From Flagellimonas allohymeniacidonis (GTDB taxonomy: Bacteria > Bacteroidota > Bacteroidia > Flavobacteriales > Flavobacteriaceae): 64,000 nt of DNA. The stretch lies in NCBI RefSeq assembly GCF_004296335.1, contig NZ_SGIU01000002.1, forward strand, positions 1,315,882 to 1,379,881. The letters run 5' to 3'. Made by a program: the position numbers and the translations under genes. Under the pieces are notes generated by a model. It was given only the letters and a program-made list of their open reading frames with translations. It did not search any database and was not told the origin of the DNA. Below, piece after piece: positions 9,517 through 20,740 of this stretch (position 1 is its first letter; each line of letters starts with the position of its first letter).

Positions 9517-9552
9517 CGGCTACGTTTTTCGGATGAACCAAAGAAAGTGTTT

Positions 9553-10365
9553 ATGAATGGTAAAAAGATATTGTTTGTATCTTCTGAATTAGTGCCTTAC
9601 CTCCCAGAGAACCCAGTTTCCTTAATGTCTTACGAAGCGCCCCGAATGGTCAATAGCAACGGTGGTCAAATCCGCATTTTCATGCCAAGGTATGGAAATA
9701 TCAATGAGCGAAGACATCAATTACACGAAGTGATTCGCTTGTCTGGGATGAATCTGGTAATCAACGATATGGATATGCCGCTTATCATTAAGGTGGCATC
9801 AATTCCCCGTGAGCGCATTCAGGTGTATTTCATAGACAATGATGAATATTTTAAGAGAAAGGCAACCTTTGAGGATGCTGAGGGAAATTTGTTTCCGGAC
9901 AATGATGAGCGGGCGATTTTCTTTGCCAAGGGTGTTGTGGAAACCGTTAAGAAATTGAACTGGTCGCCTGATATTATCCATGTGCATGGATGGATGGCTT
10001 CCTTGTTACCACTATATCTGCGCAAATATTATGAAGATGAGCCGCTTTTTGCCGAAAGTAAAATCGTGACTTCAGTATATGATGGGGGATTTGACGGTGA
10101 ACTCGACCAAAAGATGATTGAAAAAATAAAATTTGACGGTGTTTCGGAGGAAAGTGTGTCAGCACTTACCTCACCCAGCTATAATAATTTGTTAAAGGTA
10201 GCTGTGGATCATTCTGATGCCATTATTTTAGCCTCGGAAGGAATATCGGAAGAATTAAAGAGCCACATAGCCAGCCTTTCCAAACCTGTGTTGCCCTATG
10301 TCACACTTCAAGAGGCAGAAGAGGCATATACAAATTTCTATAAAACAGAAGTTCTAAAACAATAG
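9553..10365 (+). CDS. Degenerate glycogen/starch synthase N-terminal-domain protein (GT5-like)
   Basis: A 270-residue protein that aligns only with the N-terminal Rossmann half of glycogen synthase: [13 protein letters not shown] at the start, [28 protein letters not shown] and [13 protein letters not shown] (139-150). The C-terminal half that binds the nucleotide sugar is missing, and the ADP-glucose KxGGL loop is replaced by [13 protein letters not shown]. It probably does not synthesise glycogen; a structural or regulatory role is a guess. It is followed 5 bp later by a DUF4270 lipoprotein gene, so the pair is likely cotranscribed. Confidence 0.78.
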   Translation: MNGKKILFVSSELVPYLPENPVSLMSYEAPRMVNSNGGQIRIFMPRYGNINERRHQLHEVIRLSGMNLVINDMDMPLIIKVASIPRERIQVYFIDNDEYFKRKATFEDAEGNLFPDNDERAIFFAKGVVETVKKLNWSPDIIHVHGWMASLLPLYLRKYYEDEPLFAESKIVTSVYDGGFDGELDQKMIEKIKFDGVSEESVSALTSPSYNNLLKVAVDHSDAIILASEGISEELKSHIASLSKPVLPYVTLQEAEEAYTNFYKTEVLKQ

Positions 10366-10370
10366 ATTGC

Positions 10371-12200
10371 ATGAGTTTATTTAAGGGCATAAGGGCTTTG
10401 GCCTTGGCTGCGGCATTACTTGCCACATTATATTCCTGCGAGGAGGAATTGCAGACCCTTGGTGATGGAGTCGTAGCTGGTGAACCTTTTAATACAGGGC
10501 GGGAGGTTTATGACGTATTTGCTTTCAACAAATCAGTCACAGCGGTACAGACCAATAGGTTGCCCCTGTATCAACTTGGAGCTTATTCAGACCCTATATA
10601 TGGGAAAAGGGTGGCAAGTATAATATCTCAAGTCACACTGCCGGCGAACTTGGGAAATCCGACTTTTGGGGATTTGTCCCAAGCTACGGAAGATGTTTCG
10701 GAAACGGATGATGACGATTCAACGAATCCAGAAAATGAAACAGTACAGGAGGTTTTTCTTTATATACCCTTTCAAATTCCGCCGCCATCCTTAAGAGATA
10801 GCGATGGAGATACCGTAGAAGATGCTTTTGATGTGGACCCAGACGACCCCAACTCTGATTCTGATGGGGATGGAGTAACAGATAATGAAGAGAGAATTGC
10901 AGGATCCAATCCGTTGGATCCAGACGAAGATGGTACCGGTGATGATTTTGTGGCCAATACATTTCCTAGAAGATTTGATTTGGATAGTATTTTTGGGAAC
11001 CGAGCTGCTCCTTTTAACCTTAAGGTTACCACTTCTACATTTTTTCTCAGGGATTTGGACCCAAATACCAACTTTGAGGAAAGACAGCGTTATTTTTCCA
11101 ATCAAGATTTGTCCAGTTTTCAAGGTGAAACCCTATTTGAGGGTCAGGTAACCGTTAGTGACGAAGAATTGCTCTTTTTTCAGGACGATGACCCTGAAAC
11201 AACCGATGTGGATGAATCGGAACAGATTGAAAGCCGTCTTACCCCTGGAATTCGTGTTCCCTTGAACAATGAATTTTTTCAGACCAATTTTTTGGATAAG
11301 GAAGGGCAGTCAGAGTTATTGAGCCAGGCCAATTTCACGGATTTTTTCAGAGGGATACAAATTCTTGGAACCGATATGGAGGAGCTTATGTTCCTTTTGG
11401 ACTTGACGCAGGCGTTAATAACAGTTTCATATACGTACCAGGATTACAACTTTACTGATGAGGTTGTTGAAACTGCCGAACGAAATTTTCTCCTCAACTT
11501 GGTTCAGAATAATAATGGACTAATTTCAGGTAACGCGATCAATACCTTTGTCAATGATCCTTTTCCGGCGGACATCACCAATGCATTGGATGCGACTGAA
11601 AATGCCTCAAGGATTTATCTTAAGGGTGGACCTGGCACCATAGCGGAGGTTCGATTATTTGCAGATGACGAGGAAACAGATGGAAGAGGCTTGCCGTCCA
11701 TAGAAGAAATACGGGCCAATAACTGGATTATCAATGAAGCCAATTTGGTTTTTTATGTAGATAGAAATGCGTTGGATGCGGTTGGAGGAACCATTGAGCC
11801 ACCACGACTTTATCTTTACAATGGGGAAACCAACAATCCGATTTATAATTTCGAAACCGAGAACAACCAAGTGGACGAACCCCTTGGAATTTTTCTGAAC
11901 TATGATGGTATCCTCGAAAAGAGTGGCAATCAAGGCATAAAATACACAGTTAGAATCACCGATCATATCAACAACATTATTGTGCGGGACTCGGCAAATG
12001 CTAAACTGAACCTAGTCCTAAGCTCCAATGTAGGAGATCCTAGGGTTGCCGAAGGCACCGGAACCGGTACTACGACCTTGGATGTGCCCTTAATGTCCAC
12101 GATAAATCCTTTGGGAACCATACTTTTCGGAAGTAATGTTGGTCCAGCCAATGAGGATAATAAGCTAAAACTTGAAATTTTCTTTACTGAGGCCAATTAA
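10371..12200 (+). CDS. DUF4270 lipoprotein with an inserted acidic calcium-binding-type repeat segment
   Basis: A 609-residue protein with a lipoprotein signal (lipobox around LYSC, C23) and the flavobacterial DUF4270 layout: [17 protein letters not shown] near the mature N terminus, [24 protein letters not shown], and the C-terminal part with [17 protein letters not shown]. Residues about 143-193 are an Asp-rich insertion of thrombospondin type-3-like repeats ([28 protein letters not shown]), which normally bind calcium. The role of DUF4270 proteins is not established; an exposed envelope location is inferred from the lipobox. The gene lies immediately after the GT5-like gene. Confidence 0.82.
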   Translation: MSLFKGIRALALAAALLATLYSCEEELQTLGDGVVAGEPFNTGREVYDVFAFNKSVTAVQTNRLPLYQLGAYSDPIYGKRVASIISQVTLPANLGNPTFGDLSQATEDVSETDDDDSTNPENETVQEVFLYIPFQIPPPSLRDSDGDTVEDAFDVDPDDPNSDSDGDGVTDNEERIAGSNPLDPDEDGTGDDFVANTFPRRFDLDSIFGNRAAPFNLKVTTSTFFLRDLDPNTNFEERQRYFSNQDLSSFQGETLFEGQVTVSDEELLFFQDDDPETTDVDESEQIESRLTPGIRVPLNNEFFQTNFLDKEGQSELLSQANFTDFFRGIQILGTDMEELMFLLDLTQALITVSYTYQDYNFTDEVVETAERNFLLNLVQNNNGLISGNAINTFVNDPFPADITNALDATENASRIYLKGGPGTIAEVRLFADDEETDGRGLPSIEEIRANNWIINEANLVFYVDRNALDAVGGTIEPPRLYLYNGETNNPIYNFETENNQVDEPLGIFLNYDGILEKSGNQGIKYTVRITDHINNIIVRDSANAKLNLVLSSNVGDPRVAEGTGTGTTTLDVPLMSTINPLGTILFGSNVGPANEDNKLKLEIFFTEAN

Positions 12201-12307
12201 ATGTACCTTTTGTAGATTTTTTCCGTTTTACAGAGTACATGGTCAAGGAATTATCGGAATAGATTTTAACTTTGGAATTAATCACTAATCATTAAAGACT
12301 CTTTATT

Positions 12308-14155
12308 ATGTGTGGAATTGTTGGGTACATAGGACACCAAGAGGCCTATCCCATTATCATAAAGGGCTTGCAAAGGCTTGAATATCGAGGTTATGACAGT
12401 GCGGGCATTGCCCTTTACGAAGACGGAGAGATTCATGTTTCGAAGACCAAAGGAAAAGTTGAGGATTTAAAGAAGAAAGCGGAAAATGCAGCGAACACTT
12501 TGGGGGTTTTGGGTCTGGGCCATACGCGATGGGCCACACACGGTGTTCCCAATGATACGAATTCTCACCCTCATTACTCCAATTCTGGTGATTTGGTAAT
12601 CATACATAATGGGATTATCGAGAATTACGAGTCCATTAAGAAAGCACTTCAAAAAAGAGGATATGAATTCAAAACCGATACCGACACTGAAGTATTGGTC
12701 AACCTTATAGAAGAAGTCAAAAACAAAGAAGGGGTAAAGCTTGGAAAAGCTGTACAACTGGCTTTGAACCAAGTAGTTGGGGCGTACGCCATAGCGGTAT
12801 TCGACCGTACCAAACCCGATGAAATAGTAGTGGCCAAATTAGGAAGTCCCTTGGCTATAGGAATTGGAGAAAACGAATATTTTATTGCCTCCGATGCCTC
12901 ACCTTTTATTGAGTATACAAACAACGCGATTTATCTCGAGGATGAGGAGATGGCCATAATTCGCCTTGGTAAGGAAATCAAGTTGCGAAAAATAAAGAAT
13001 GATGCCATTGCATATCCCAATATATTGGAACTTCAGTTAAATCTGGAAGAAATAGAAAAAGGCGGTTACGACCATTTTATGCTCAAGGAAATCTATGAGC
13101 AGCCTCGGGCTATTTTGGACACTTACAGAGGAAGGTTGTTGGCCAATGAGGGTATCATCAGAATGGCGGGAATAGACCAGAACCTTGAGAAGTTTCTCAA
13201 CGCCAATCGGATTATCATCGTGGCATGCGGAACTTCATGGCATGCCGGATTGGTGGCAGAGTATATTTTTGAAGACTTGGCGAGAATTCCGGTAGAAGTA
13301 GAGTATGCTTCGGAATTCCGTTATCGAAATCCTGTAATCACCGAGAACGATGTGTTGATAGCAATTTCTCAATCTGGAGAGACTGCGGATACCTTGGCGG
13401 CTATAAAATTGGCCAAAGAGAAAGGAGCTTTTGTTTTTGGTGTTTGTAACGTTGTGGGCTCTTCCATTGCTAGGGAAACCCATGCAGGGGCCTATACCCA
13501 CGCGGGACCGGAAATTGGAGTTGCCTCAACCAAGGCCTTCACTACACAAATCACCGTACTTACACTGATAGCTTTAAAATTGGCTAGTGAGAAGGGTATG
13601 TTTTCGGCTTCTAAGTTCCATGAAATTTTGACCGAACTAGAAGGTATTCCTGGCAAAGTAGAGCGAACCTTGGAGTCCAACGATTTGGTTGCGCATATTT
13701 CGGATACGTACAAAGATTCAACCAATTGCTTGTATTTGGGTAGGGGATATAATTTCCCGGTAGCCCTTGAAGGGGCATTGAAACTTAAGGAAATCAGCTA
13801 CATACATGCGGAAGGGTACCCTGCAGCAGAAATGAAACACGGTCCCATTGCCCTAATTGATGAGCAAATGCCTGTTGTTGTAATTGCTACCAAAAAGGGG
13901 CACTACGAAAAAGTTGTGAGCAATATCCAAGAAATAAAATCCCGTAATGGTCGTATCATTGCTGTAGTCACCGAAGGGGACAAAACCGTAAAGGAATTGG
14001 CCGACCATGTTGTAGAGGTTCCCGAGACCTTGGAATGCCTTACACCTCTCTTGACGACCATACCATTACAGTTGCTTTCCTATCATATTGCGGTAATGCG
14101 TGAGTGTAATGTAGATCAGCCAAGAAACTTGGCGAAATCAGTTACTGTGGAGTGA
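12308..14155 (+). CDS. glmS: Glutamine--fructose-6-phosphate aminotransferase (isomerizing)
   Basis: A 615-residue GlmS of usual length that makes glucosamine-6-phosphate, the entry to peptidoglycan and LPS amino sugars. Cys2 is the glutaminase nucleophile (MCGIVGYIG). The Ntn domain carries RLEYRGYDSAGIA, HTRWATHGVPNDTNSHPH and HNGIIENY. Two SIS domains follow, with ACGTSWHAGLVAEY, SQSGETADTLAA and EISYIHAEGYPAAEMKHGP; the C terminus is NLAKSVTVE, as the family requires. I see no glmS ribozyme in the 108 bp before it. A strong hairpin terminator follows about 30 bp after the stop. Confidence 0.97.
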   Translation: MCGIVGYIGHQEAYPIIIKGLQRLEYRGYDSAGIALYEDGEIHVSKTKGKVEDLKKKAENAANTLGVLGLGHTRWATHGVPNDTNSHPHYSNSGDLVIIHNGIIENYESIKKALQKRGYEFKTDTDTEVLVNLIEEVKNKEGVKLGKAVQLALNQVVGAYAIAVFDRTKPDEIVVAKLGSPLAIGIGENEYFIASDASPFIEYTNNAIYLEDEEMAIIRLGKEIKLRKIKNDAIAYPNILELQLNLEEIEKGGYDHFMLKEIYEQPRAILDTYRGRLLANEGIIRMAGIDQNLEKFLNANRIIIVACGTSWHAGLVAEYIFEDLARIPVEVEYASEFRYRNPVITENDVLIAISQSGETADTLAAIKLAKEKGAFVFGVCNVVGSSIARETHAGAYTHAGPEIGVASTKAFTTQITVLTLIALKLASEKGMFSASKFHEILTELEGIPGKVERTLESNDLVAHISDTYKDSTNCLYLGRGYNFPVALEGALKLKEISYIHAEGYPAAEMKHGPIALIDEQMPVVVIATKKGHYEKVVSNIQEIKSRNGRIIAVVTEGDKTVKELADHVVEVPETLECLTPLLTTIPLQLLSYHIAVMRECNVDQPRNLAKSVTVE

Positions 14156-14184
14156 CTTGGTTTAATCAATAAAATATCAAAAAG

Positions 14185-14207
14185 GCACCGATTTCGGTGC
14201 TTTTTTT
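14185..14207 (+). terminator. Rho-independent terminator after glmS
   Basis: Stem GCACCG/CGGTGC (extendable by an A-T pair) with a short ATTT loop, followed by seven T residues; about 30 bp after the glmS stop. Confidence 0.85.
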
Positions 14208-14249
14208 GTTAAAACCGTATTTAAACCCCATTTTTTTTGGCAATAAAGT

Positions 14250-14265
14250 ATTATGCATGCATAAT
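14250..14265. repeat. 16-bp perfect palindrome upstream of TonB receptor
   Basis: ATTATGCATGCATAAT reads the same on both strands and lies about 98 bp before the receptor start, after the glmS terminator. It could be an operator; it is followed by a T run, but the A/T-rich stem with no loop makes a terminator unlikely. Confidence 0.35.
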
Positions 14266-14362
14266 TTTTTTAGATTTTATGGAAATGGAATGAAAAAAAA
14301 TGTATCTTCCGCTTCCAATACTTTACGTATTCTTTAACTAATTTAACTCAAATTAATACCTA

Positions 14363-17125
14363 ATGAGAAGACTAATATTCCTTTCCCTCATGCTGTTTGG
14401 GACGGTCCTACATGCCCAAACAACAGTTTCTGGAAAAGTAGTTGACGAGAACAATGAACCGGTCATTGGCGCTAACGTTGTGCTGATTGGAAAAGCAGAA
14501 GGGACCACTACGGATTTTGATGGAAATTTCACCTTCAACACTTCAGAACAGCCCCCTTTCCAGCTTCGAGTTACAAGCGTTGGGTTTTCTGAATTTATTG
14601 CCGATGTAACCTCTAATAATCAGACCTTAACCATAACGCTATCACAAAGTTCTACGATTTTGGATGAAATTGTTATTTCCGCCTCTAGAACCCCCGAGCG
14701 TATTTTCGAGTCTCCGGTTTCCGTTGAGCGATTTGGGTTAAAGGATATTAAAAATACTTCAGCAGAATCCTTTTATGGAGGTCTCCAGAATCTTAAGGGA
14801 GTGGATATCAATACGAACAGTTTGACTTTCCAGTCCATTAATACTAGGGGCTTTGCTACGTTTGCCAATACGAGATTCCTTCAATTGGTAGATGGCATGG
14901 ACAACTCGGCACCAGGTCTGAACTTTGTATTGGGTAACTTGGTGGGGATGTCAGAGCTGGAAGTTCAGAGTGTTGAAATTCTCCCGGGAGCTTCTTCGGC
15001 CTTGTATGGAGCCGGTGCTTTCAACGGAATATTGTTTATGAACAGTAAAAGCCCTTTTGATTTTCAAGGGATAAGTGCCTATGCAAAAACAGGAATCACC
15101 TCACAAGAGGCCGCTGGTGATAATCCTTATTACGATTTGGGAATTAGGGCAGCACATGCGTTTAGCGATAAATTGGCGGTCAAGGCGAATCTATCCTTTC
15201 TAAGTGGTGAGGATTGGCATGCAATAAGTGAATTGGACTTGGCCAATCCCGGTGCCGATAGAACAGACCCGAATTATAATGGTCTTAATATATATGGTGA
15301 TGTGGTTTCCACACTCCTAAATTTTGACGCAGCTGCCGGATTGCCAACAGGCACTGTCGGCTCAGCAAATATTTCTCGAACAGGATATGCAGAACGTGAT
15401 TTGGTAAACTATAATGCTGAAAGCGTAAAAACCGATTTTTCGGTTTATTATAGACCTTTTGCCGACGATTTTGAAATCATTTATCAAGGTCGTGTTGGAC
15501 GGGGTAACACCATTTATCAAGGTGCCAATCGCTATGCCGTAAGGAACTTTAATCTTCAACAGCATAAAATAGAGTTCCGCAACGACAACTTTTTCCTGAG
15601 GGGGTATATTGTTACAGAAAACGCTGGTGATTCCTACGACACCCGGTTTACGGCCATCAATATCAACAGAAGGTGGAAGTCAGATACCCAATGGTTCACT
15701 GATTACGCTGGAACTTATATTCCTACCTTCCTTGGTGGTATCCAGCAAGGAGGCCTCTCTAGGGAAGCCGCTTCTGAGGCGGCACATGCTGCAGCACGTA
15801 TTGCAGCTGACACGGGTCGGTTGTTGCCAGGAACCCCAGAATTCCAAAGCGCCTTTAATGCAGTAACGGCAGACGGTGATTTAACTACGGGCTCTCGATT
15901 TATAGATAATACTAAGTTCCGCCACGTCAATGGAAACTACAACCTAGCTCATTTGATTAATGATTGGGCTGATGTTCAGGTTGGAGGATCGTTTAGGGAG
16001 TATGAATTGAACTCTCAAGGAACGATTTTCACAGATTTGGATGGACCGATCACCTATAATGAGTATGGTGCCTATGCCCAACTTCAAAAGAAATTGTTGG
16101 ACGAAAGATTAAAGTTTACCGGTTCTGTACGATATGATAAAAATGAGTTTTTCGATGGCTTTTTATCTCCAAGGGTATCCTTTGGATATACCGCTGGAGC
16201 TATGCGAAATCATAATATAAGGATATCTGCACAGCAAGGATTTAGAAATCCTACTACGCAAGACTTGTTTATTGGTCTTAATGCAGGGACTGCTATTTTG
16301 GTTGGTTCTGCTCCCAATAACTTGGATCGCGATATCAGGACATTTAACGTAAGCCAAAGCGGCCAGGACCTAATTGGACAATCCACCGTTGATATTGTTG
16401 GTCGAGCGGCTTATGAAAATGCGTACTCTTTAACTTCTGTGTTGACTGGAGCTCCAGAAGCGGTCACCACCGGAGTGGTTAAACCAGAAGAAATTACCAC
16501 CTTTGAAGCGGGTTATCGAGGACAAATTGGAAAATTTACGGTTGATTTGAGCGGGTATTATAACCGTTACAAAGATTTCATAGCCAATGTGACGGTATTG
16601 GTTCCTTTTTATGGTACCGCTGGTGATAATGGGCTCTCTCTCTTGGCATTACAAAATGGGGACCGTCAGGCCTATCAGACGTATACCAATGCAGAAGTGG
16701 ATATTGACTCCTGGGGTGGTACCATAGGCGTTGACACGAAAGTCTTTGGAGACTTTGATTTAGGGGTAAACTATACCTACGCAGAGTTTGATTTCGACAA
16801 GGCTAGATTTCCTGATTTTGAAACTAACTTCAATACACCGAAGCATAGGGTAAAAGCTTCCTTTGGAAACACCGAACTGTTCAAGAACTTTGGATTTAAC
16901 TTCAACTATCGCTGGAGTGATTCTTTCTTTTGGGAAGCTACCTTTGAAGATGGTGATGTACCGGCCTACACTGTACTTGACGCGCAGATCAACTATACGA
17001 TACCAAGTATTAAATCTGTGTTCAAAGCTGGAGGCTCCAATCTTTTGGGAGATGAGTATTTCCAGGCTGTTGGTACGGGTAATATCGGGGCAATCTATTA
17101 CGTTTCCTGGACGATCAATCCGTAA
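14363..17125 (+). CDS. TonB-dependent receptor with N-terminal carboxypeptidase-like domain
   Basis: A 920-residue outer-membrane active-transport channel. Residues 1-18 are a signal peptide (ending LHAQ). Residues 20-108 form a CarboxypepD_reg-like domain (GKVVDENNEPVIGANVVLIG, TTDFDGNFTF). The plug starts near 110 with LDEIVISASRTPERIFESPVSVE and includes the NTRGF and LPGASSALYGAGAFNGILFMNSK blocks; the rest is a 22-strand-type barrel. The C terminus (YYVSWTINP) ends in the expected aromatic strand. No SusD partner is adjacent, so it is not a classic SusCD pair, and the substrate cannot be told. It stands alone between two terminators. Confidence 0.9.
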   Translation: MRRLIFLSLMLFGTVLHAQTTVSGKVVDENNEPVIGANVVLIGKAEGTTTDFDGNFTFNTSEQPPFQLRVTSVGFSEFIADVTSNNQTLTITLSQSSTILDEIVISASRTPERIFESPVSVERFGLKDIKNTSAESFYGGLQNLKGVDINTNSLTFQSINTRGFATFANTRFLQLVDGMDNSAPGLNFVLGNLVGMSELEVQSVEILPGASSALYGAGAFNGILFMNSKSPFDFQGISAYAKTGITSQEAAGDNPYYDLGIRAAHAFSDKLAVKANLSFLSGEDWHAISELDLANPGADRTDPNYNGLNIYGDVVSTLLNFDAAAGLPTGTVGSANISRTGYAERDLVNYNAESVKTDFSVYYRPFADDFEIIYQGRVGRGNTIYQGANRYAVRNFNLQQHKIEFRNDNFFLRGYIVTENAGDSYDTRFTAININRRWKSDTQWFTDYAGTYIPTFLGGIQQGGLSREAASEAAHAAARIAADTGRLLPGTPEFQSAFNAVTADGDLTTGSRFIDNTKFRHVNGNYNLAHLINDWADVQVGGSFREYELNSQGTIFTDLDGPITYNEYGAYAQLQKKLLDERLKFTGSVRYDKNEFFDGFLSPRVSFGYTAGAMRNHNIRISAQQGFRNPTTQDLFIGLNAGTAILVGSAPNNLDRDIRTFNVSQSGQDLIGQSTVDIVGRAAYENAYSLTSVLTGAPEAVTTGVVKPEEITTFEAGYRGQIGKFTVDLSGYYNRYKDFIANVTVLVPFYGTAGDNGLSLLALQNGDRQAYQTYTNAEVDIDSWGGTIGVDTKVFGDFDLGVNYTYAEFDFDKARFPDFETNFNTPKHRVKASFGNTELFKNFGFNFNYRWSDSFFWEATFEDGDVPAYTVLDAQINYTIPSIKSVFKAGGSNLLGDEYFQAVGTGNIGAIYYVSWTINP

Positions 17126-17136
17126 GGCAATCGTGA

Positions 17137-18798
<1,662 letters not shown>

Positions 18799-18876
18799 TA
18801 AGTCTTGAGTAACCAGTGCTCTTGTCTCTGATGGACTTGATACAGGTTACCCAATACTTCATACTATACTGAAATT

Positions 18877-19155
18877 ATGTATTTAGAAATTGTATCTCCA
18901 GAAGCAACACTTTTTGCTGGTGAAGTAACTTCAGTTACCGTGCCTGGTGTGAACGGGGAATTCCAAATGCTCGAAAATCACGCACCCATAGTTTCACTTC
19001 TCCAAGAGGGTGATGTTAAAGTGCAAGGTGACCTAGAAATCCATGAGGATTTTCAAAGTAAATTTACCAAGGGAGCAAATGGAGAGACCGTTCTATCCAT
19101 AATAAGCGGTACCGTAGAGATGAACGATAACAAGGTGATTGTTTTGGCGGATTAA
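18877..19155 (+). CDS. atpC: F-type ATP synthase subunit epsilon (short form)
   Basis: A 92-residue epsilon subunit containing only the N-terminal beta-sandwich (MYLEIVSPEATLFAGEVTSVTVPGVNGEFQMLENHAPIVSLL). The C-terminal helical hairpin that inhibits ATP hydrolysis in E. coli is absent, leaving about two thirds of the usual 130-140 residues. This short form is common in Bacteroidetes and suggests that the helical-domain type of inhibition is not used. It follows atpD by 78 bp and is closed by a strong bidirectional terminator. Confidence 0.95.
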   Translation: MYLEIVSPEATLFAGEVTSVTVPGVNGEFQMLENHAPIVSLLQEGDVKVQGDLEIHEDFQSKFTKGANGETVLSIISGTVEMNDNKVIVLAD

Positions 19156-19176
19156 GGTATTGAATTGAAAAATAAA

Positions 19177-19207
19177 AAGGCCCCCAACAAAAGTTGGGGG
19201 CCTTTTT
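19177..19207. terminator. Bidirectional terminator between atpC and the protease gene
   Basis: A ten-base GC-rich stem (GGCCCCCAAC/GTTGGGGGCC) around an AAAA loop, with A run before and T run after, so it works for both convergent genes. Confidence 0.9.
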
Positions 19208-19220
19208 ATGCCATGCTTTC

Positions 19221-20582
19221 CTATTTATAGCTAATGGTCACCGTATTTGAAGCTATTTTTTTGAGTTCCTTGGAATAGGCCGTAAATCTATAGGTTCCTT
19301 TTTCGGTAAAAGTAAACGAAAAGTAGGTGTTATCACCAGTTTTTGGAGAGGCCACGGTATAGGAGAGATCTTTATATTTTTGAAATTTGCCGTTTTTCAT
19401 TTTATCCACTAAAACTGCAATACTTGGTGTATTCAGTTTTCCAGGATAACAATCAACAAAAATCCAAACCACACCTCCATTTTTTCTTGAAATTGTAAAA
19501 GAGGTGTACTGCTTGGACTTGGGTGGAAGCAAATTGTTGTTATCCTTGGGAGATGCATTGGAAAAATAAATCCTGGCACTGCTATAATCGGTAGTAGAGG
19601 TTCCATTGGAAGATTTCGCGGCGCTACCATTGATTTCATCCAATGTTTTCATAGGCTGCTTTTTTCCAGTCACCGTATTAATACTAAAGGCTCTTTTTGG
19701 AGTTCTTAAACCTTTTGCTCTTAGCTTTTCCAAAGCTTTTGCATCACTGGCCGCTATATAGTACATTCCATTTACGCCTCCTACCAAGCCTATGCCCGTA
19801 GCCACACCTTTTGAAGTTGCTATGCCGATGGCTTTGTTTTCTTCGTTAAAAACAGGACCTCCACTATTTCCTGGATGTATCTCGGCATCAGTTTTCATAT
19901 AACCGTAGTCATTGTTGAAAACGAAATCAAAACCGCTCATAATCCCTCTACTAAGGGTGCTCATGTCTCGTAGCATTAGATCTGCGCCTCCCTTAACTTG
20001 GGCCGGATACCCATATACACAAAACTGTTCCCCTTGGGTCACCTGATCAGAATCCCCTAGTGGAACAGCGGTAAACCTAAAACCACTAGTGTTGCCCTGT
20101 TCATCACTTATAATCCGCAATAAGGCACCGTCGAAGGCACCCATCCCGATGGAAACCACCTCGGCATTATATAATTTGTAATCATTTTCATTAGTTCCTG
20201 TAAATACCTGTACGATAGGAATGGGATAACCTGTTCTATAGGCCTTGATGAAGTTTTTGTTTTCTATCAATTCTTCTGAATATGGCGCAAAACCTGCCTT
20301 TTTCTTTCCTGCCGTATCATAGTAGTCGTAATCTACGTAACCAGTAACACAGGATTCCACCACATGACGGTTTGTGAAAATATACCCGTCTTCGGTCACA
20401 AAAAAACCAGACCCCCTACTTAAATAACCAAGCCCCGGTTTTTTTTCCTCCAATTCGGGATCGAACAATATGATTTTCACTATACCATCACTGTAGTTGG
20501 CGGCAATGAATTTAGTGTTGAGTTGAGTGTAGGAATTGAGGGCATAAACGACGGTCAGAAGGAAGGTTAAAAAGAATCTCAT
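19221..20582 (-). CDS. Secreted trypsin-like serine protease (S1C type) with C-terminal beta domain
   Basis: A 453-residue exported protease. The signal peptide covers about residues 1-20. The chymotrypsin-fold domain spans about 25-285, with the complete triad H73 (TNRHVV), D151 (GAFDGALLRI) and S240 (HPGNSGGPV). No PDZ domain follows, unlike DegP. Instead a linker rich in Ser/Thr/Asn leads to a beta-rich domain (about 335-453: YTSFTISRKNGGVVWIFVDC, TYRFTAYSKELKK), perhaps a binding module. Start is ATG 20582; a TTG one codon upstream is less likely. Substrate unknown. Single-gene unit, divergent from bioF. Confidence 0.88.
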   Translation of the reverse strand: MRFFLTFLLTVVYALNSYTQLNTKFIAANYSDGIVKIILFDPELEEKKPGLGYLSRGSGFFVTEDGYIFTNRHVVESCVTGYVDYDYYDTAGKKKAGFAPYSEELIENKNFIKAYRTGYPIPIVQVFTGTNENDYKLYNAEVVSIGMGAFDGALLRIISDEQGNTSGFRFTAVPLGDSDQVTQGEQFCVYGYPAQVKGGADLMLRDMSTLSRGIMSGFDFVFNNDYGYMKTDAEIHPGNSGGPVFNEENKAIGIATSKGVATGIGLVGGVNGMYYIAASDAKALEKLRAKGLRTPKRAFSINTVTGKKQPMKTLDEINGSAAKSSNGTSTTDYSSARIYFSNASPKDNNNLLPPKSKQYTSFTISRKNGGVVWIFVDCYPGKLNTPSIAVLVDKMKNGKFQKYKDLSYTVASPKTGDNTYFSFTFTEKGTYRFTAYSKELKKIASNTVTISYK

Positions 20583-20649
20583 CAAGGTTTATATTATTGA
20601 TTCATAACTACTTCCTAATTTAATGATTTTAAGTAAAAAATTGGAATAT

Positions 20650-20681
20650 TTGAGATAGGAAGATTTTGACAGCACTTTTGC
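20650..20681 (+). promoter_or_regulatory. Candidate bioF promoter (TTG-N21-CACTTTTG)
   Basis: TTG at 20650-20652 and a near-match to TAnnTTTG (CACTTTTG, one mismatch) at 20674-20681 with 21 bp between. A perfect TACATTTG at 20729-20736 lies too close to the ATG (4 bp) to be the -7 box unless the mRNA is almost leaderless. No BirA-type TTGTAAAC inverted repeat is seen here. Confidence 0.35.
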
Positions 20682-20740
20682 AACCTGAATTACCCTCCTT
20701 TGAAGTATTATTTCTAAAGCAAAGGAACTACATTTGAAGC

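Noticed and set aside
12201..12307. glmS ribozyme upstream of glmS
   Set aside because: The interval is only 107 bp, A/T-rich, and shows no recognisable ribozyme core; the ribozyme is also mainly a Firmicutes feature.
14363..17125. SusC of a SusCD polysaccharide utilisation pair
   Set aside because: No SusD-like lipoprotein or glycoside hydrolase is adjacent; the next gene is atpD after a terminator.
20586..20740. BirA operator in front of bioF
   Set aside because: No pair resembling TTGTAAAC/GTTTACAA was found here or before bioA and bioB.
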